A stretch of DNA of 64,000 nt, taken from Phycisphaeraceae bacterium. GTDB lineage: Bacteria; Planctomycetota; Phycisphaerae; Phycisphaerales; UBA1924. The position numbers were made by a program, and so were the translations under genes. The stretch is from NCBI GenBank assembly GCA_019454185.1, contig CP075368.1:2335649-2399648 (forward strand). Reading direction: 5' to 3'. Numbering within the stretch: position 1 is the first letter of the stretch; each line of letters starts with the position of its first letter. The notes under the pieces were generated by a model, which was not told the DNA's origin, did no database searches, and saw only the letters and a list, made by a program, of their open reading frames with translations. Below, piece by piece: positions 36,019 to 44,924 of the stretch.

Positions 36019-38226
36019 TCAGGCGACCCTTCGGTCCTGTGCGGACGCGGCGCCTGCCTGCCAACGCCGCAGAACTTCGCTCACATCCACGATCAGACTC
36101 ACATCTCCCTCTTCGCGGATCGTGGCGCCTGCGAAGGGCCCGCCCTGGACGCACTCGTCGTCGAGCGGGCGGATAACGATCTCCTGCTGGCCCACGAGCT
36201 TGTCCACGAGAAGCCCGGCGCGTCTCCCCGCGGCGTCGATGACAACCGCGAAACGCCTCTGCGACGGAGTGTCGCAGTCTCCCAGCGTGTGGCCAAGATC
36301 AATCAGCGGCAGCACCTCGTCGCGCAGCTTCATGACCGCCTGCCCGACAAGACTGTGCGACACATCCTGCTGCGGACGGACGATCTCAACAATCGTCTGG
36401 AGCGGGATGCAGAAATAGTGACGCTGCACGCCCACGACCATCGCGGGCATGATGGCAACCGTCAGCGGGATGATGATCTCAACACGCGAGCCCTGTCCGA
36501 CGACCGACGAGACGTTCACCGCGCCGCCCATCCTCGCGACGCTGGTGCGCACAACGTCCATGCCGACCCCGCGCCCCGAGAGATCCGTGATCTTCTCGGC
36601 CGTGCTGAAGCCGGGCGCAAAGATCATCTGGATGATCTGGTCGTCGGGCATCGTGGCAAGCTCCGCCTCAGTGATGATGCCCTTCTCCACCGCCTTCGGG
36701 CCGATCACCCTCGGATCGATGCCCTTGCCGTCGTCGCGAACAATCACACGCACGTGGCTGCCGCAGTGCTCGGCTTCGACATGGATGGTGCCCTCTTCGG
36801 GCTTCCCCGCGGCGCGGCGCGTCGCCGCGGACTCGATGCCGTGATCCGCGCTGTTTCGCAGCATGTGCACGAGCGGATCCCCGAGCAGCTCAAGCACGCT
36901 CTTGTCAACCTCCGTCTCACGCCCGGTGATCTCAAGCCGGATCTGCTTCCCTGTCGAACGCGCGATGTCGCGAATAACGCGAGGATACCGGTCAAACAGC
37001 TTCGAGAGCGGCTGCATCCGCGTGCGCATCACGCCCATCTGCAACTGCCCCGTGATGCGATCCAACTCACCCGCCGCAGCCAGTGTGTCCGAGTTCAGTT
37101 GGGCCGGCAGTTCGTGCTCGCGCAGCCGTCTGCTGAGCGCAAGGAACCTGTTCTTCGTCAGCACAAGCTGCCCGACCAGGTTCATCAGCGACTCAAGTCG
37201 CCCAACCTCAACCCTGATGGTCTGCCCGGCGATGCCCGCATCCTCTTTCGGTGCAGACTCCTTCGGAGCCGCACCCTTCGCTGGCACGCGGGCGTTCGAT
37301 GCCTCATTCTGAGATGCAGCAACGCTCTCGACCACTGCCTGATCCGCCGTGCCCGCATCCGCTCCGGACGCTTCATCCTCGTCAGAAGAGGACACGAGCC
37401 GTGCCCGCACACGAGCCCAGCCCGGATCGACCACCGAACGACGCGAGAGTGCCTCGGCCAGACGACCGAATGCGTCCCACGCCTGCGCAATTGCCGCAAC
37501 CATCGGAGTCAATGATGTCTCGTCACCATCGGCAAGTCGCGACACCGCCTCAGACGCAGCGGTCGCTGTCGCGACCGCCTCTGGAAGCTCGAAGAACTCC
37601 AGCGTCCGCACCAGCCCGCTCAGCAACTCCTCCATCTGAGCGAGCGACGCGGCCCGTGCGTCAGGATCAGACAACCCGCTCGTGATCCGACGCGCCTGCT
37701 CCACCGTTTCGCTGAGATCCGATGCCATCAGGTCGAGCAGGCCCTCCTTTGCAGGCGAGAGCACGATCGGGCTCTCCCCAGCCGTCGGAGCTGCAACAGC
37801 ACCCGTCGGGGCCGGGGCGTCGCTGTGCTCGTCTGCGCCCGCCACACAATGCAGCCCGTCGAGCACATCCTGCGGGCAGGGCTCGGGATCGCGTCCCTCA
37901 CCCAGCGCGCCGTGCATCTCTCGTAGCACATCGACGCTCTTGAGCAGCACGTCGAGCGTCGTCGCCGTCACCTCCGCCTCGCCGGTCCGGAGCTTGTTGA
38001 GCGCATCCTCCGCGGCATGCGCGAACCGCGTCAGTTCGTCGAGATTCAGAAAGCCCGCTGCCCCTTTCACGGTATGGAGCGCGCGAAAGATGCCGTTCAG
38101 CAGGTCCCGCGACTGATCGCCAGACGCTGACTCAAGCCGCACGAGATCAGAGTCGAGCCCCTCGATGAGCTCGCTCGTCTCCGTCAGAAAGTCGTTAAGC
38201 AGACTCGGATCGATGCCGCCCGACAT
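36019..38226 (-). CDS. cheA: Chemotaxis histidine kinase
   Basis: CheA autophosphorylates in response to receptor state and passes phosphate to CheY and CheB. The Hpt domain has phospho-acceptor His51 in RALHTVKGAAGF. A variable region (about 110-350) contains a second helical stretch resembling an Hpt without its His, then an acidic linker. The dimerisation domain, the ATPase N box (LRNSADHGIE), G boxes (DDGKGID, GRGVGMDVV) and a C-terminal CheW-like domain follow. At 735 residues it is full length and has no receiver domain. It sits 3 bases after cheR. Confidence 0.96.
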   Translation of the reverse strand: MSGGIDPSLLNDFLTETSELIEGLDSDLVRLESASGDQSRDLLNGIFRALHTVKGAAGFLNLDELTRFAHAAEDALNKLRTGEAEVTATTLDVLLKSVDVLREMHGALGEGRDPEPCPQDVLDGLHCVAGADEHSDAPAPTGAVAAPTAGESPIVLSPAKEGLLDLMASDLSETVEQARRITSGLSDPDARAASLAQMEELLSGLVRTLEFFELPEAVATATAASEAVSRLADGDETSLTPMVAAIAQAWDAFGRLAEALSRRSVVDPGWARVRARLVSSSDEDEASGADAGTADQAVVESVAASQNEASNARVPAKGAAPKESAPKEDAGIAGQTIRVEVGRLESLMNLVGQLVLTKNRFLALSRRLREHELPAQLNSDTLAAAGELDRITGQLQMGVMRTRMQPLSKLFDRYPRVIRDIARSTGKQIRLEITGRETEVDKSVLELLGDPLVHMLRNSADHGIESAATRRAAGKPEEGTIHVEAEHCGSHVRVIVRDDGKGIDPRVIGPKAVEKGIITEAELATMPDDQIIQMIFAPGFSTAEKITDLSGRGVGMDVVRTSVARMGGAVNVSSVVGQGSRVEIIIPLTVAIMPAMVVGVQRHYFCIPLQTIVEIVRPQQDVSHSLVGQAVMKLRDEVLPLIDLGHTLGDCDTPSQRRFAVVIDAAGRRAGLLVDKLVGQQEIVIRPLDDECVQGGPFAGATIREEGDVSLIVDVSEVLRRWQAGAASAQDRRVA

Positions 38227-38229
38227 GGA

Positions 38230-39081
38230 TTACCTCCCACCGCGCTTGGTGAAGGCGAACGCGTACGGAATCGGCACGCTCTCGAACGACGGGGGCAGGT
38301 TCTGGAACGACTCGCTGTGCCCGACGAACAGCGTCCCGTCGCCGGCGAGCTGATCGCTGAACATCTGCAGACACCTCGACTTCATCGTGTCGTCGAAGTA
38401 GATCATCACGTTGCGACAGAAGATCACGTCGAACGTGCCGAACCGCTTCGCCCCCATCGTGTCTTTCAGGTTGAGGTGCTCGAAACGCACCATCGACTGG
38501 ATGGTCGGGTCGACTTGCTGCTCACTTCCGACCGGCTTGAAGTACCTGGTGAGGATCAGCGGCGGCAGCGACCTTGTCGCAAATGTGTTGTACCGACCCG
38601 CCTGCGCCACCTCGAGCACCTTCTCGGAGATGTCCGTCGCGAGGATCTCGACCCGCCAGTCGGCGAGCCGGATGCCCAGAGATCGATGCACCTGCATCGC
38701 AAGCGTGTAGGGCTCCTCGCCCGTCGAGCACGCCGCGGACCAGATCCGCAGCCGCTTCGTCGCCGCCCTCGCTTCGAGGAGCGCGGCAAGCGTCACGGTC
38801 TCGAAGTGCTTGAGCTGCGGCTCGTTCCTGAAGAACGAGGTCTCGTTGATGGTGATCCTGTTGAACATCTCCTGGAACTCATCGTCGCGGTACGGGCCGA
38901 CGGTGAGAAAGGTGACGTACTGGTCGAAGTCCTCGAGAGAGAGCTCATCGAGCCGACGCCCGAGCCGGCTCTCGAGGACATACTTCTTGTTGGACGGAAA
39001 GTGGATCCCGCTGCGCTCGTAGATGATCTTGGAAAGCCGCTCGTACTGCGATTCGGTAAGGGTCTTCACGCCGACAGTCAT
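38230..39081 (-). CDS. cheR: Chemoreceptor glutamate methyltransferase
   Basis: CheR methylates chemoreceptors with SAM. The N-terminal helical domain has YERLSKIIYERSGIHFP. The SAM site is in IWSAACSTGEEPYTLAM, with FDVIFCRNVMIYFD and GTLFVGHSES further on. TSFFRN (about residue 95) is also conserved. I chose the ATG at 39081 because GGGAG is 6 bases upstream; a TTG at 39087 is in frame but less likely. It lies between cheW and cheA. Confidence 0.95.
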   Translation of the reverse strand: MTVGVKTLTESQYERLSKIIYERSGIHFPSNKKYVLESRLGRRLDELSLEDFDQYVTFLTVGPYRDDEFQEMFNRITINETSFFRNEPQLKHFETVTLAALLEARAATKRLRIWSAACSTGEEPYTLAMQVHRSLGIRLADWRVEILATDISEKVLEVAQAGRYNTFATRSLPPLILTRYFKPVGSEQQVDPTIQSMVRFEHLNLKDTMGAKRFGTFDVIFCRNVMIYFDDTMKSRCLQMFSDQLAGDGTLFVGHSESFQNLPPSFESVPIPYAFAFTKRGGR

Positions 39082-39107
39082 CGCCAACTCCCTTCAAACA
39101 CACGTGC

Positions 39108-39632
39108 TCAAGCGACGGCGGCAAGGTCCTCGATCGCCGCGACGGAGAAGAGCCGGTCCAGGTCCAGCAACATGACAAGGCGCGCATCAAGCTTTGCGAC
39201 ACCCCTGACGAAATCGCTCTCGACGCCTTTGGCCAGCGCGGGGGTCGGATCGACAACCGCGGTGTCCACGCGAAGCACCTCGTTCACACGATCAACAATG
39301 AAGCCGAGCGTCCGCTTGTGAACCTCCACGACCACGATCCGCGACTCCTCCGCATCCTGCGAGGGCGCGATCCCGAAACGCTTCCGCAGATCGATCACAG
39401 GGATGATCCGGCCACGCAGATTGATCACGCCCTCAAGCGAATCCGGGCTGTGCGGCACACGCGTGATCTGCATCATCCGGTTGATCTCCTGAACCGTCAG
39501 GATGTCAACCGCGAAGTGCTCGGCCCCGACCTCGAACGTCACGAGCTGCAACTGGTCCGACCCCTCGTTGGCACGGAGATCATCGCTCGCGATGGCTGTC
39601 TGCTCGGTTGTGCTTGCTGGTACGCTCATCAT
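39108..39632 (-). CDS. cheW: CheW coupling protein
   Basis: CheW joins CheA to chemoreceptors. After about 30 variable residues the family core begins with LQLVTFEVGAEHFAVDIL. QEINRMMQITRVPHSP, GVINLRGRIIPVIDLRKRFG and GFIVDRVNEVLRV follow. It is the first gene of the operon. Two ATG codons stand side by side at 39632 and 39629; the GAGGAGA ribosome site favours the second by spacing. Confidence 0.94.
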   Translation of the reverse strand: MMSVPASTTEQTAIASDDLRANEGSDQLQLVTFEVGAEHFAVDILTVQEINRMMQITRVPHSPDSLEGVINLRGRIIPVIDLRKRFGIAPSQDAEESRIVVVEVHKRTLGFIVDRVNEVLRVDTAVVDPTPALAKGVESDFVRGVAKLDARLVMLLDLDRLFSVAAIEDLAAVA

Positions 39633-39964
39633 CCATCTCCTCAGGCGTCAGGCGTTGCGGTGCTCCGGTCGAGATGCCCTCGGTCTCGCTCGGCGTCAGG
39701 TTCATCTGTCCCCGATCACCCGAGCGGGCGAGTCCATCGACGACTCGGCGGGGCGGTATGAGCCGTGACGTGGGCTGGGTGCTGTGACACGCTCATTTGG
39801 GTACCGTCCACCATCCCAATAACCTTCACTTCAAACCACGTCGATCGAGACCGTGATACGAAACGCCAGACCAAGCGTGAAGCTCCTTCCATGCGCTCGA
39901 CATGGCGTGATCCGTGAACGTGAGCCCGTGCCCGGATCACCCGGGCACGGGGCTGGCGATTGCA
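39633..39964. other. 332-base region between chemoreceptor and cheW
   Basis: It should hold the promoter of the cheW operon and the end of the chemoreceptor transcript. Besides the hairpin at 39925-39951, a weak promoter-like pair (TTCACG, 17 bases, TATCAC on the minus strand, near 39857-39885) is the only candidate seen. No coding frame is convincing. Confidence 0.4.
39925..39951 (-). terminator. Terminator-like hairpin after the chemoreceptor gene
   Basis: CCCGTGCCCGG and CCGGGCACGGG form a perfect 11-bp stem with a 5-base loop, 13 bases past the stop at 39965. No T-run follows. It may separate the chemoreceptor from cheW. Confidence 0.55.
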
Positions 39965-41752
39965 TCACCGCTCGTTTCGAGCGAGCTTGAACTTCCCGAC
40001 AAGCGCCTGCAACTGCTCGGCCTTCGACGAGAGCTGCGATGCCGCGGCCGAGGCCTGGGCAGCGCCCTCACTCGTCTGGCGCGTCACGCTCGTGATCGCC
40101 TCGACGTTGCGGCTCACTTCCGCACCGGCCGCGGACTGCTGCTCCGCAGCCGCCGCGATCGACTGGATCATCGTGGCGACCTCGCGGGCGCTGGAGACGA
40201 TCTTCTGAAGACTGTTGCCCGCCTCGGTGGCGCGAGCGACGCCCGCAGTCACCTGGTCGGTGCCGGTCTTCATGCGCGAGACCGCGTCCGTGGTCTCAGA
40301 CTGGATCGCCGTGATCGACTGCGCGATCTCCTCGGTCGCCTTGGTCGTGCGATCCGCGAGCTTGCGCACCTCGTCCGCAACCACCGCGAACCCGCGCCCA
40401 TGCTCGCCCGCACGAGCCGCCTCGATCGCGGCGTTCAACGCCAGCAGATTCGTCTGATCCGCGATGTCGTTGATCACCTCGATGATCTGCCCGATCTGCT
40501 CGCCGCGCTTGCCGAGCTCCTGCACGCTCGACGCACCCGCCGAGACGGCCTCGCTGATCGACTCCATATCACCGATCGTCTGCTGCACAACTCGCCCGCC
40601 ATCTTCGGCGATGGTGCCGGACTCGCTGGCGGACGCCGCGGCCTCACCGCTCTTGCGGGCGACCTCGACGACCGACGCGCTCATCTCCTCGATCGCAGAC
40701 GAGATCTGCGTCACCTGCTGCGTCTGCTGCTTCATGCCGCCGGCCATCTGCTCGCTGGAGGCCGCGATCTCCGTCGCTGCACCGGCGACGTCACGCGTCG
40801 CGCTCGACACCTCATAGATGACGTCGTGGATCTTCTCGACGAAGGCGTTGAACCAGCGCCCGAGCTGTCCGATCTCGTCCTCGCTCTTCACCTCGACGCG
40901 CTGCGTGAGGTCGCCCTCGCCCTGGGCGATGTCCTTGATGCGCTCGATCAGCGCGTTGACAGGACGCTGGAACATGCGTCGGAGAACCCACACAAAGAAG
41001 ATGCCCGCGCCGACGACCATCGGAGCGGTCCACATCAGGCCGCCCGACACGAAACCGGCAACCTGCTTGTCCATCGGAGCAAGGGGCATCTCGACGTGGT
41101 ACGCGCCGTGCATGTACCCGACCGTCCAGCCCTCCATCTCAAAGCCCAGCGGGTCACGCCCGTCCTTGTCGGTGTCCCACTCGTTCCCCTTGTTTCCATG
41201 GCACATCAGGCAGTCGTTCGTCAGCTTGATCGCCCGCATGTAGTGCAGCACGTTGGTCTTCGTGTCCACGCCGTGGATGATTTCCGATCCGCCCGCCTTG
41301 ACCTGCGTCGTCAGTTGCTGCAGCAGGCCCTCAGAGAACGAGCCCTTGTCCGGCTCGTTCTTCGGGTTTCGCGCCTCAAACGCGCTCACGTGGAAGTTGA
41401 TGTTCTCGCGCTCCGCCGCCTTCTGCGCGGACTGCCACCCCGCGACCACGGGGATCGTGCCGAAGATCCGCGACTGCGTGTAGTGCCTCCCCTGCTCGCG
41501 GTCCTTGCGAAGGTCCTCCAGGAGAGTCTCCGTATCGAAGGCCTCTCGCTTGTTCAGCTCCGCGGCGTGGTTCTTCGCCTCATCCGCCACAGCGGTGAAC
41601 GCGCCCGCCTTCTCCACCAGCGAAGCCAGCGAAGTCTGTCGGAAGCCCTTCACGAAGACCACGTTGTTGGCCGCCACGATGATCAGAAGAATCGCGATGC
41701 ACATCCCGAGGATGCGTGTGCCGAGGCCGAGCGAGTTGAACCACTTCAACAT
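39965..41752 (-). CDS. Methyl-accepting chemotaxis protein with haem-binding CXXCH sensor
   Basis: Helix 1 spans about residues 13-30, a periplasmic sensor runs to about 232, helix 2 covers 236-258, then HAMP and a long signalling coiled coil. The sensor has the DUF3365/Tll0287-like layout, with C181-L-M-C184-H185 as a c-type haem site near its end. The signalling tip has [23 protein letters not shown], cut here in sense as the usual hairpin core. No C-terminal pentapeptide for CheR tethering is present. I chose the ATG at 41752 (GGAGG 8 bases upstream). A redox- or gas-sensing receptor feeding the cheW operon is inferred. Confidence 0.9.
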   Translation of the reverse strand: MLKWFNSLGLGTRILGMCIAILLIIVAANNVVFVKGFRQTSLASLVEKAGAFTAVADEAKNHAAELNKREAFDTETLLEDLRKDREQGRHYTQSRIFGTIPVVAGWQSAQKAAERENINFHVSAFEARNPKNEPDKGSFSEGLLQQLTTQVKAGGSEIIHGVDTKTNVLHYMRAIKLTNDCLMCHGNKGNEWDTDKDGRDPLGFEMEGWTVGYMHGAYHVEMPLAPMDKQVAGFVSGGLMWTAPMVVGAGIFFVWVLRRMFQRPVNALIERIKDIAQGEGDLTQRVEVKSEDEIGQLGRWFNAFVEKIHDVIYEVSSATRDVAGAATEIAASSEQMAGGMKQQTQQVTQISSAIEEMSASVVEVARKSGEAAASASESGTIAEDGGRVVQQTIGDMESISEAVSAGASSVQELGKRGEQIGQIIEVINDIADQTNLLALNAAIEAARAGEHGRGFAVVADEVRKLADRTTKATEEIAQSITAIQSETTDAVSRMKTGTDQVTAGVARATEAGNSLQKIVSSAREVATMIQSIAAAAEQQSAAGAEVSRNVEAITSVTRQTSEGAAQASAAASQLSSKAEQLQALVGKFKLARNER

Positions 41753-42053
41753 GATGGATACCTCCACGGACGCCTGTCTGACCAACACGCACCGCGCGCT
41801 CGGCCGCGACGAACGAATCCATCGACCCCGGCCGGGGGATCCGACATGCGTACGATACCGGATGTTGTGAACGTTTCCAGATCGAATCGTTCAACGCCGC
41901 GCCCGGATGGCTATCTCTGGCCACTGCTGCGAGCGTCAACGCGGGCACGCGATTTTGCGGGTCGAACTCATAGCAACAGAGCATCCACCATTTCAGGTGA
42001 TGATGGTTCTGAATCAGTCATAATGATTGTTATAGAGACGACCACGTGAACGT
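41753..42053. other. 301-base region upstream of the chemoreceptor
   Basis: This is the most AT-rich stretch of the area near 42000-42040 and probably holds the chemoreceptor promoter. The 10-mer GTGAACGTTT occurs twice, at 41867-41876 and 42046-42055. The second copy is part of an imperfect palindrome at 42044-42059 that overlaps the end of the LuxR-type gene. No coding frame is convincing. Confidence 0.45.
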
Positions 42054-42755
42054 TTACGTCAGCATTGTCAGCAGCAAATGAGCGAACTCAGCGATGCTGT
42101 CGACGCCGAGCTTGTGGAGAACTCGTGAGCGATGCGTCTCAACCGTCTTGACGCTCAGCCCGAGTTCCGCCGCGATCTGCTTGTTGCAGTTCCCACGAAG
42201 CATCAGCGCCAGCACCTCGTGCTCGCGCGGCGTGAGCTTGCGTATCGAGTTCCGAGCATCCTCGGACAACGCCGCCTTCTGACGCTGTTCCGCGTCCTTC
42301 CGGTGTGCCGCACGAATCTGCGCTGGAAGACGCCTGATCGCGTCCGGTCCGATCAAGAACGCCACCCCGGTTGCGGATATACACGCAATCACGGTCTCAG
42401 CGTCCGCTCGCTCGGCGACCACGATCATCGGACGCTGGAAACCGCTCTCACGAAGTGCCGCTAATTCAGGCACAATCGCGCCGTCCGCCGACCTGCGGCA
42501 GACAACCAGGCACGCCGCGGACTCGCTCTCACCCGCCATGCGTGCCGCATGGCCGAGGTCCGAGGCCGCGCGCAACACGACGCCCGATCCGGTACATGCC
42601 GCCTCGATCGCAGAGACTTCATCCGAATCAGACGATGCGATCGCGACGACCGCCGGCTTACCGGCTACTCGGGATTCCCCCGGCGTCGGCTCGACAAGCG
42701 TGCGAACAAAGCACCTTGCGTCGGTCTCAACATCACGACTCAGATACTCACCCAT
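42054..42755 (-). CDS. LuxR-family regulator with degenerate receiver-like domain
   Basis: The C-terminal 65 residues are a LuxR/FixJ helix-turn-helix: LTPREHEVLALMLRGNCNKQ, then LGLSVKTVETHRSRVLHKLG. The N-terminal 160 residues look like a receiver fold (AVVAIASSDSDEVSAIEAA, RPMIVVAERADAETVIAC), but the usual phospho-acceptor Asp and the K-P near its end are missing (CLVVCRRSAD, FLIGPDAI). It may act without phosphorylation. I chose the ATG at 42755, which has GAGGTGA 5-6 bases upstream; ATGs at 42776 and 42785 are less likely. Lying just upstream of the chemoreceptor gene, it could control it. Confidence 0.85.
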   Translation of the reverse strand: MGEYLSRDVETDARCFVRTLVEPTPGESRVAGKPAVVAIASSDSDEVSAIEAACTGSGVVLRAASDLGHAARMAGESESAACLVVCRRSADGAIVPELAALRESGFQRPMIVVAERADAETVIACISATGVAFLIGPDAIRRLPAQIRAAHRKDAEQRQKAALSEDARNSIRKLTPREHEVLALMLRGNCNKQIAAELGLSVKTVETHRSRVLHKLGVDSIAEFAHLLLTMLT

Positions 42756-42908
42756 GAGTTCACCTCGCGCCAGCATACCACACATCGTTCGATTCGCACG
42801 TTCGCCTCAACAATTCCGGATGAGGCACGCTGGATAGGCGGGCGCTACGCAACAGCGTTGTTCGTCCTGATTCCGCATTGTGAGAATGGATGCTGTCCGG
42901 CAAGAACA

Positions 42909-42941
42909 ACGAGGCGGGCACCATGTGAGTGCCCGCCTCGT
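42909..42941 (-). terminator. Rho-independent-like terminator of the symporter gene
   Basis: ACGAGGCGGGCAC and GTGCCCGCCTCGT form a perfect 13-bp stem with a 7-base loop, 47 bases beyond the stop at 42989. On the minus strand a GTTGTTCTTG stretch follows. Confidence 0.75.
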
Positions 42942-42988
42942 CACTGTTGTGCAAGATGTGTGTGTGCGTCCGTCGGAGGTCCGCACGC

Positions 42989-44776
42989 TTACTGAACGTC
43001 CTTGCCCTCCGCCACATCGGTGATGCTCGGGTAGGCATGGCCCTTGAACTCGCCGCTCTTGAGCTGCTTCATGTACTGGTGGTACGCGCGCATCGCCATC
43101 GGGCCGAAGATCAGCATGATGGGGATGTTCGCCCAGAGCATCACACCTGTGCCGAGGGCTGTGAGCGCATCCAACTGCACGTCGCTCTTGATCAGGTTCG
43201 GTGCCGACGCAATCAGGATGGCGACGCAGTAGAGCAGCTTGTAGGGCAGGATCGCCCACTTTCCGAGCAGGAAGACCGTCGCCTGCTCGCCGTAATACGA
43301 CCATGAGATCATGGTCGAGATCGCAAACAGCCAGGCCGCGAGCGTCACGATCCACATCCCCATTCCGGGGACTGTTCTGTCGAAGGCATAACCAGTCAGC
43401 GAGGAACCGACCAGATCGAGATAGATGCCCCCCTCGTGGGCTGTCGGCGCCGTCGATGCCGCGTACGGGAACCAGGAAACCTTCAGATCGGTCGCCGACT
43501 CGCCGCTGATCACGCGTCCTCTGAGGCGGTGGAGATCGCGTCCAGTCTTGCTGTCCGTCTCCGCCTTCACGATGATGAACAGCTCGTCGTTCACACGCCA
43601 GACGTTGCTGATCTTCCGCTCGGCCTCGGGCTTGGCGGGCAGATCAATCCGATCGGGCACCCACTGGCCCGAGATCGGGTTCCCCGAACTATCCGTCGCC
43701 GCAACGATGCCGGGTGTGGCGTCATAGGTCGCCGCCGCACCGCGATTCCACGCCCCGCTCGAGAGCACCACAAGCGCGGTCAGCGTGCAGACCACCAGCG
43801 TATCGATGAACGGCTCAAGACCGGCGACCACGCCCTCGCGGACCGGCTCCTTCGTCTTCGCCGCGGCGTGTGCCATCGGTGCCGACCCCTGCCCCGCCTC
43901 GTTCGAGAACAGAGCTCGCTTCATGCCCCAGAGGAACGCGTACCCGAATGTGCCCCCAAGGAAAGCCCCGGTCGGATTGGCGTTCTCGCCCCCGAGGAAG
44001 GGAGGCAGACCGGAGACGACAATCAGCCGCAGCATCGACGGCACGGCCCCGATGTTCATCGCCAGCACGACGATCGCACCAAGCAGATACAGCAGACACA
44101 TAAAGGGCACCAGCCGCCCCGTCACCGCACCGATGCGCTTGATACCACCGATGATCGTGAGGCCGACGACCACCGACATCACGACGCCCGCGACAAGCGG
44201 ATTGATGCTGGGGAAGTAGGCAGTCGTGATCTTGGCGACGTTCCAGGCCTGGAACATGTTGCCGCCCGTGATCGCCGAGATGAGCACGGTGATGCAGAAA
44301 ATACCGCCGACAACGATCCCGACCGGCGCGAGCGCAGGGTGGATCTTGGCAAAGCCCTTCTTGCAGACCCACATCGCGCCGCCGTGCGGATTGTCCGGAT
44401 CCTCGGTGTTGCGGAAGAGCATCGCCTGCGTCACTTCCGTCAGCTTGAGAGCCATGCCGACGAAGCCGACAACCCACATCCACAGCACCGCCCCCGGGCC
44501 ACCGAGCGACACCGCGACCGCGACGCCCGCGATGTTGCCGAGCCCGACCGTTCCCGAGAGGGCCGTCGAAAGGGCCTGGAAGTGGTTGATCGCGCCCGGA
44601 TCGTCACGCTCGTCGAACTTGCCCCTGACAACCGCGAGACCGTGCGTGAGCGCCCGGTACTGGCTGAAACCGCTCCAGACTGTGAAGAGGAGGCCGACGA
44701 GGAGGAGAACATAGAGAACGTAGTCGTGCCAGAGCACCCCGTTCAACTGGTCCATGAAGTGCCAGAAACTGTCCAT
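42989..44776 (-). CDS. Alanine/glycine:cation symporter (AgcS) with extra soluble domain
   Basis: A sodium- or proton-coupled amino-acid symporter of the inner membrane. Family motifs are ALSTALSGTVGLGNIAGVAVAV near residue 70, GFVGMALKLTEVTQ, and SNEAGQGSAPMAHAAAKT near 300. About ten membrane helices are visible. The protein has 595 residues, whereas relatives have about 450-540. The excess is a hydrophilic block of about 110 residues (roughly 345-455; PDRIDLPAKPEAERKISNVW, HRLRGRVISG) placed between the helix ending ALVVLSSGAW and the one starting MWIVTLAAWLF. A good ribosome site (AAGGAG) precedes the ATG. Substrate is inferred from the family. Confidence 0.9.
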   Translation of the reverse strand: MDSFWHFMDQLNGVLWHDYVLYVLLLVGLLFTVWSGFSQYRALTHGLAVVRGKFDERDDPGAINHFQALSTALSGTVGLGNIAGVAVAVSLGGPGAVLWMWVVGFVGMALKLTEVTQAMLFRNTEDPDNPHGGAMWVCKKGFAKIHPALAPVGIVVGGIFCITVLISAITGGNMFQAWNVAKITTAYFPSINPLVAGVVMSVVVGLTIIGGIKRIGAVTGRLVPFMCLLYLLGAIVVLAMNIGAVPSMLRLIVVSGLPPFLGGENANPTGAFLGGTFGYAFLWGMKRALFSNEAGQGSAPMAHAAAKTKEPVREGVVAGLEPFIDTLVVCTLTALVVLSSGAWNRGAAATYDATPGIVAATDSSGNPISGQWVPDRIDLPAKPEAERKISNVWRVNDELFIIVKAETDSKTGRDLHRLRGRVISGESATDLKVSWFPYAASTAPTAHEGGIYLDLVGSSLTGYAFDRTVPGMGMWIVTLAAWLFAISTMISWSYYGEQATVFLLGKWAILPYKLLYCVAILIASAPNLIKSDVQLDALTALGTGVMLWANIPIMLIFGPMAMRAYHQYMKQLKSGEFKGHAYPSITDVAEGKDVQ

Positions 44777-44924
44777 TCGGTGCGAACTCCTTGTTGTGCG
44801 CCACCCGTCTCAGGGGGCCGGAACCGGCAGTGTGCGTCTGCATGATGGCGACAAGACGCCCGAACTTCAACTGCGAGCCCTCAAACCGCGGCACGTAGGA
44901 CGCGCCCTCCCCACCCATCCTGCC

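Noticed and set aside
39716..39940. Small minus-strand frame between chemoreceptor and cheW
   Set aside because: The composition is Arg/His-rich, there is no ribosome site, and the hairpin at 39925-39951 overlaps its start.
39914..42049. 711-codon open frame on the plus strand
   Set aside because: It lies opposite the chemoreceptor gene and has a Leu/Arg/Asp composition typical of an antisense shadow.
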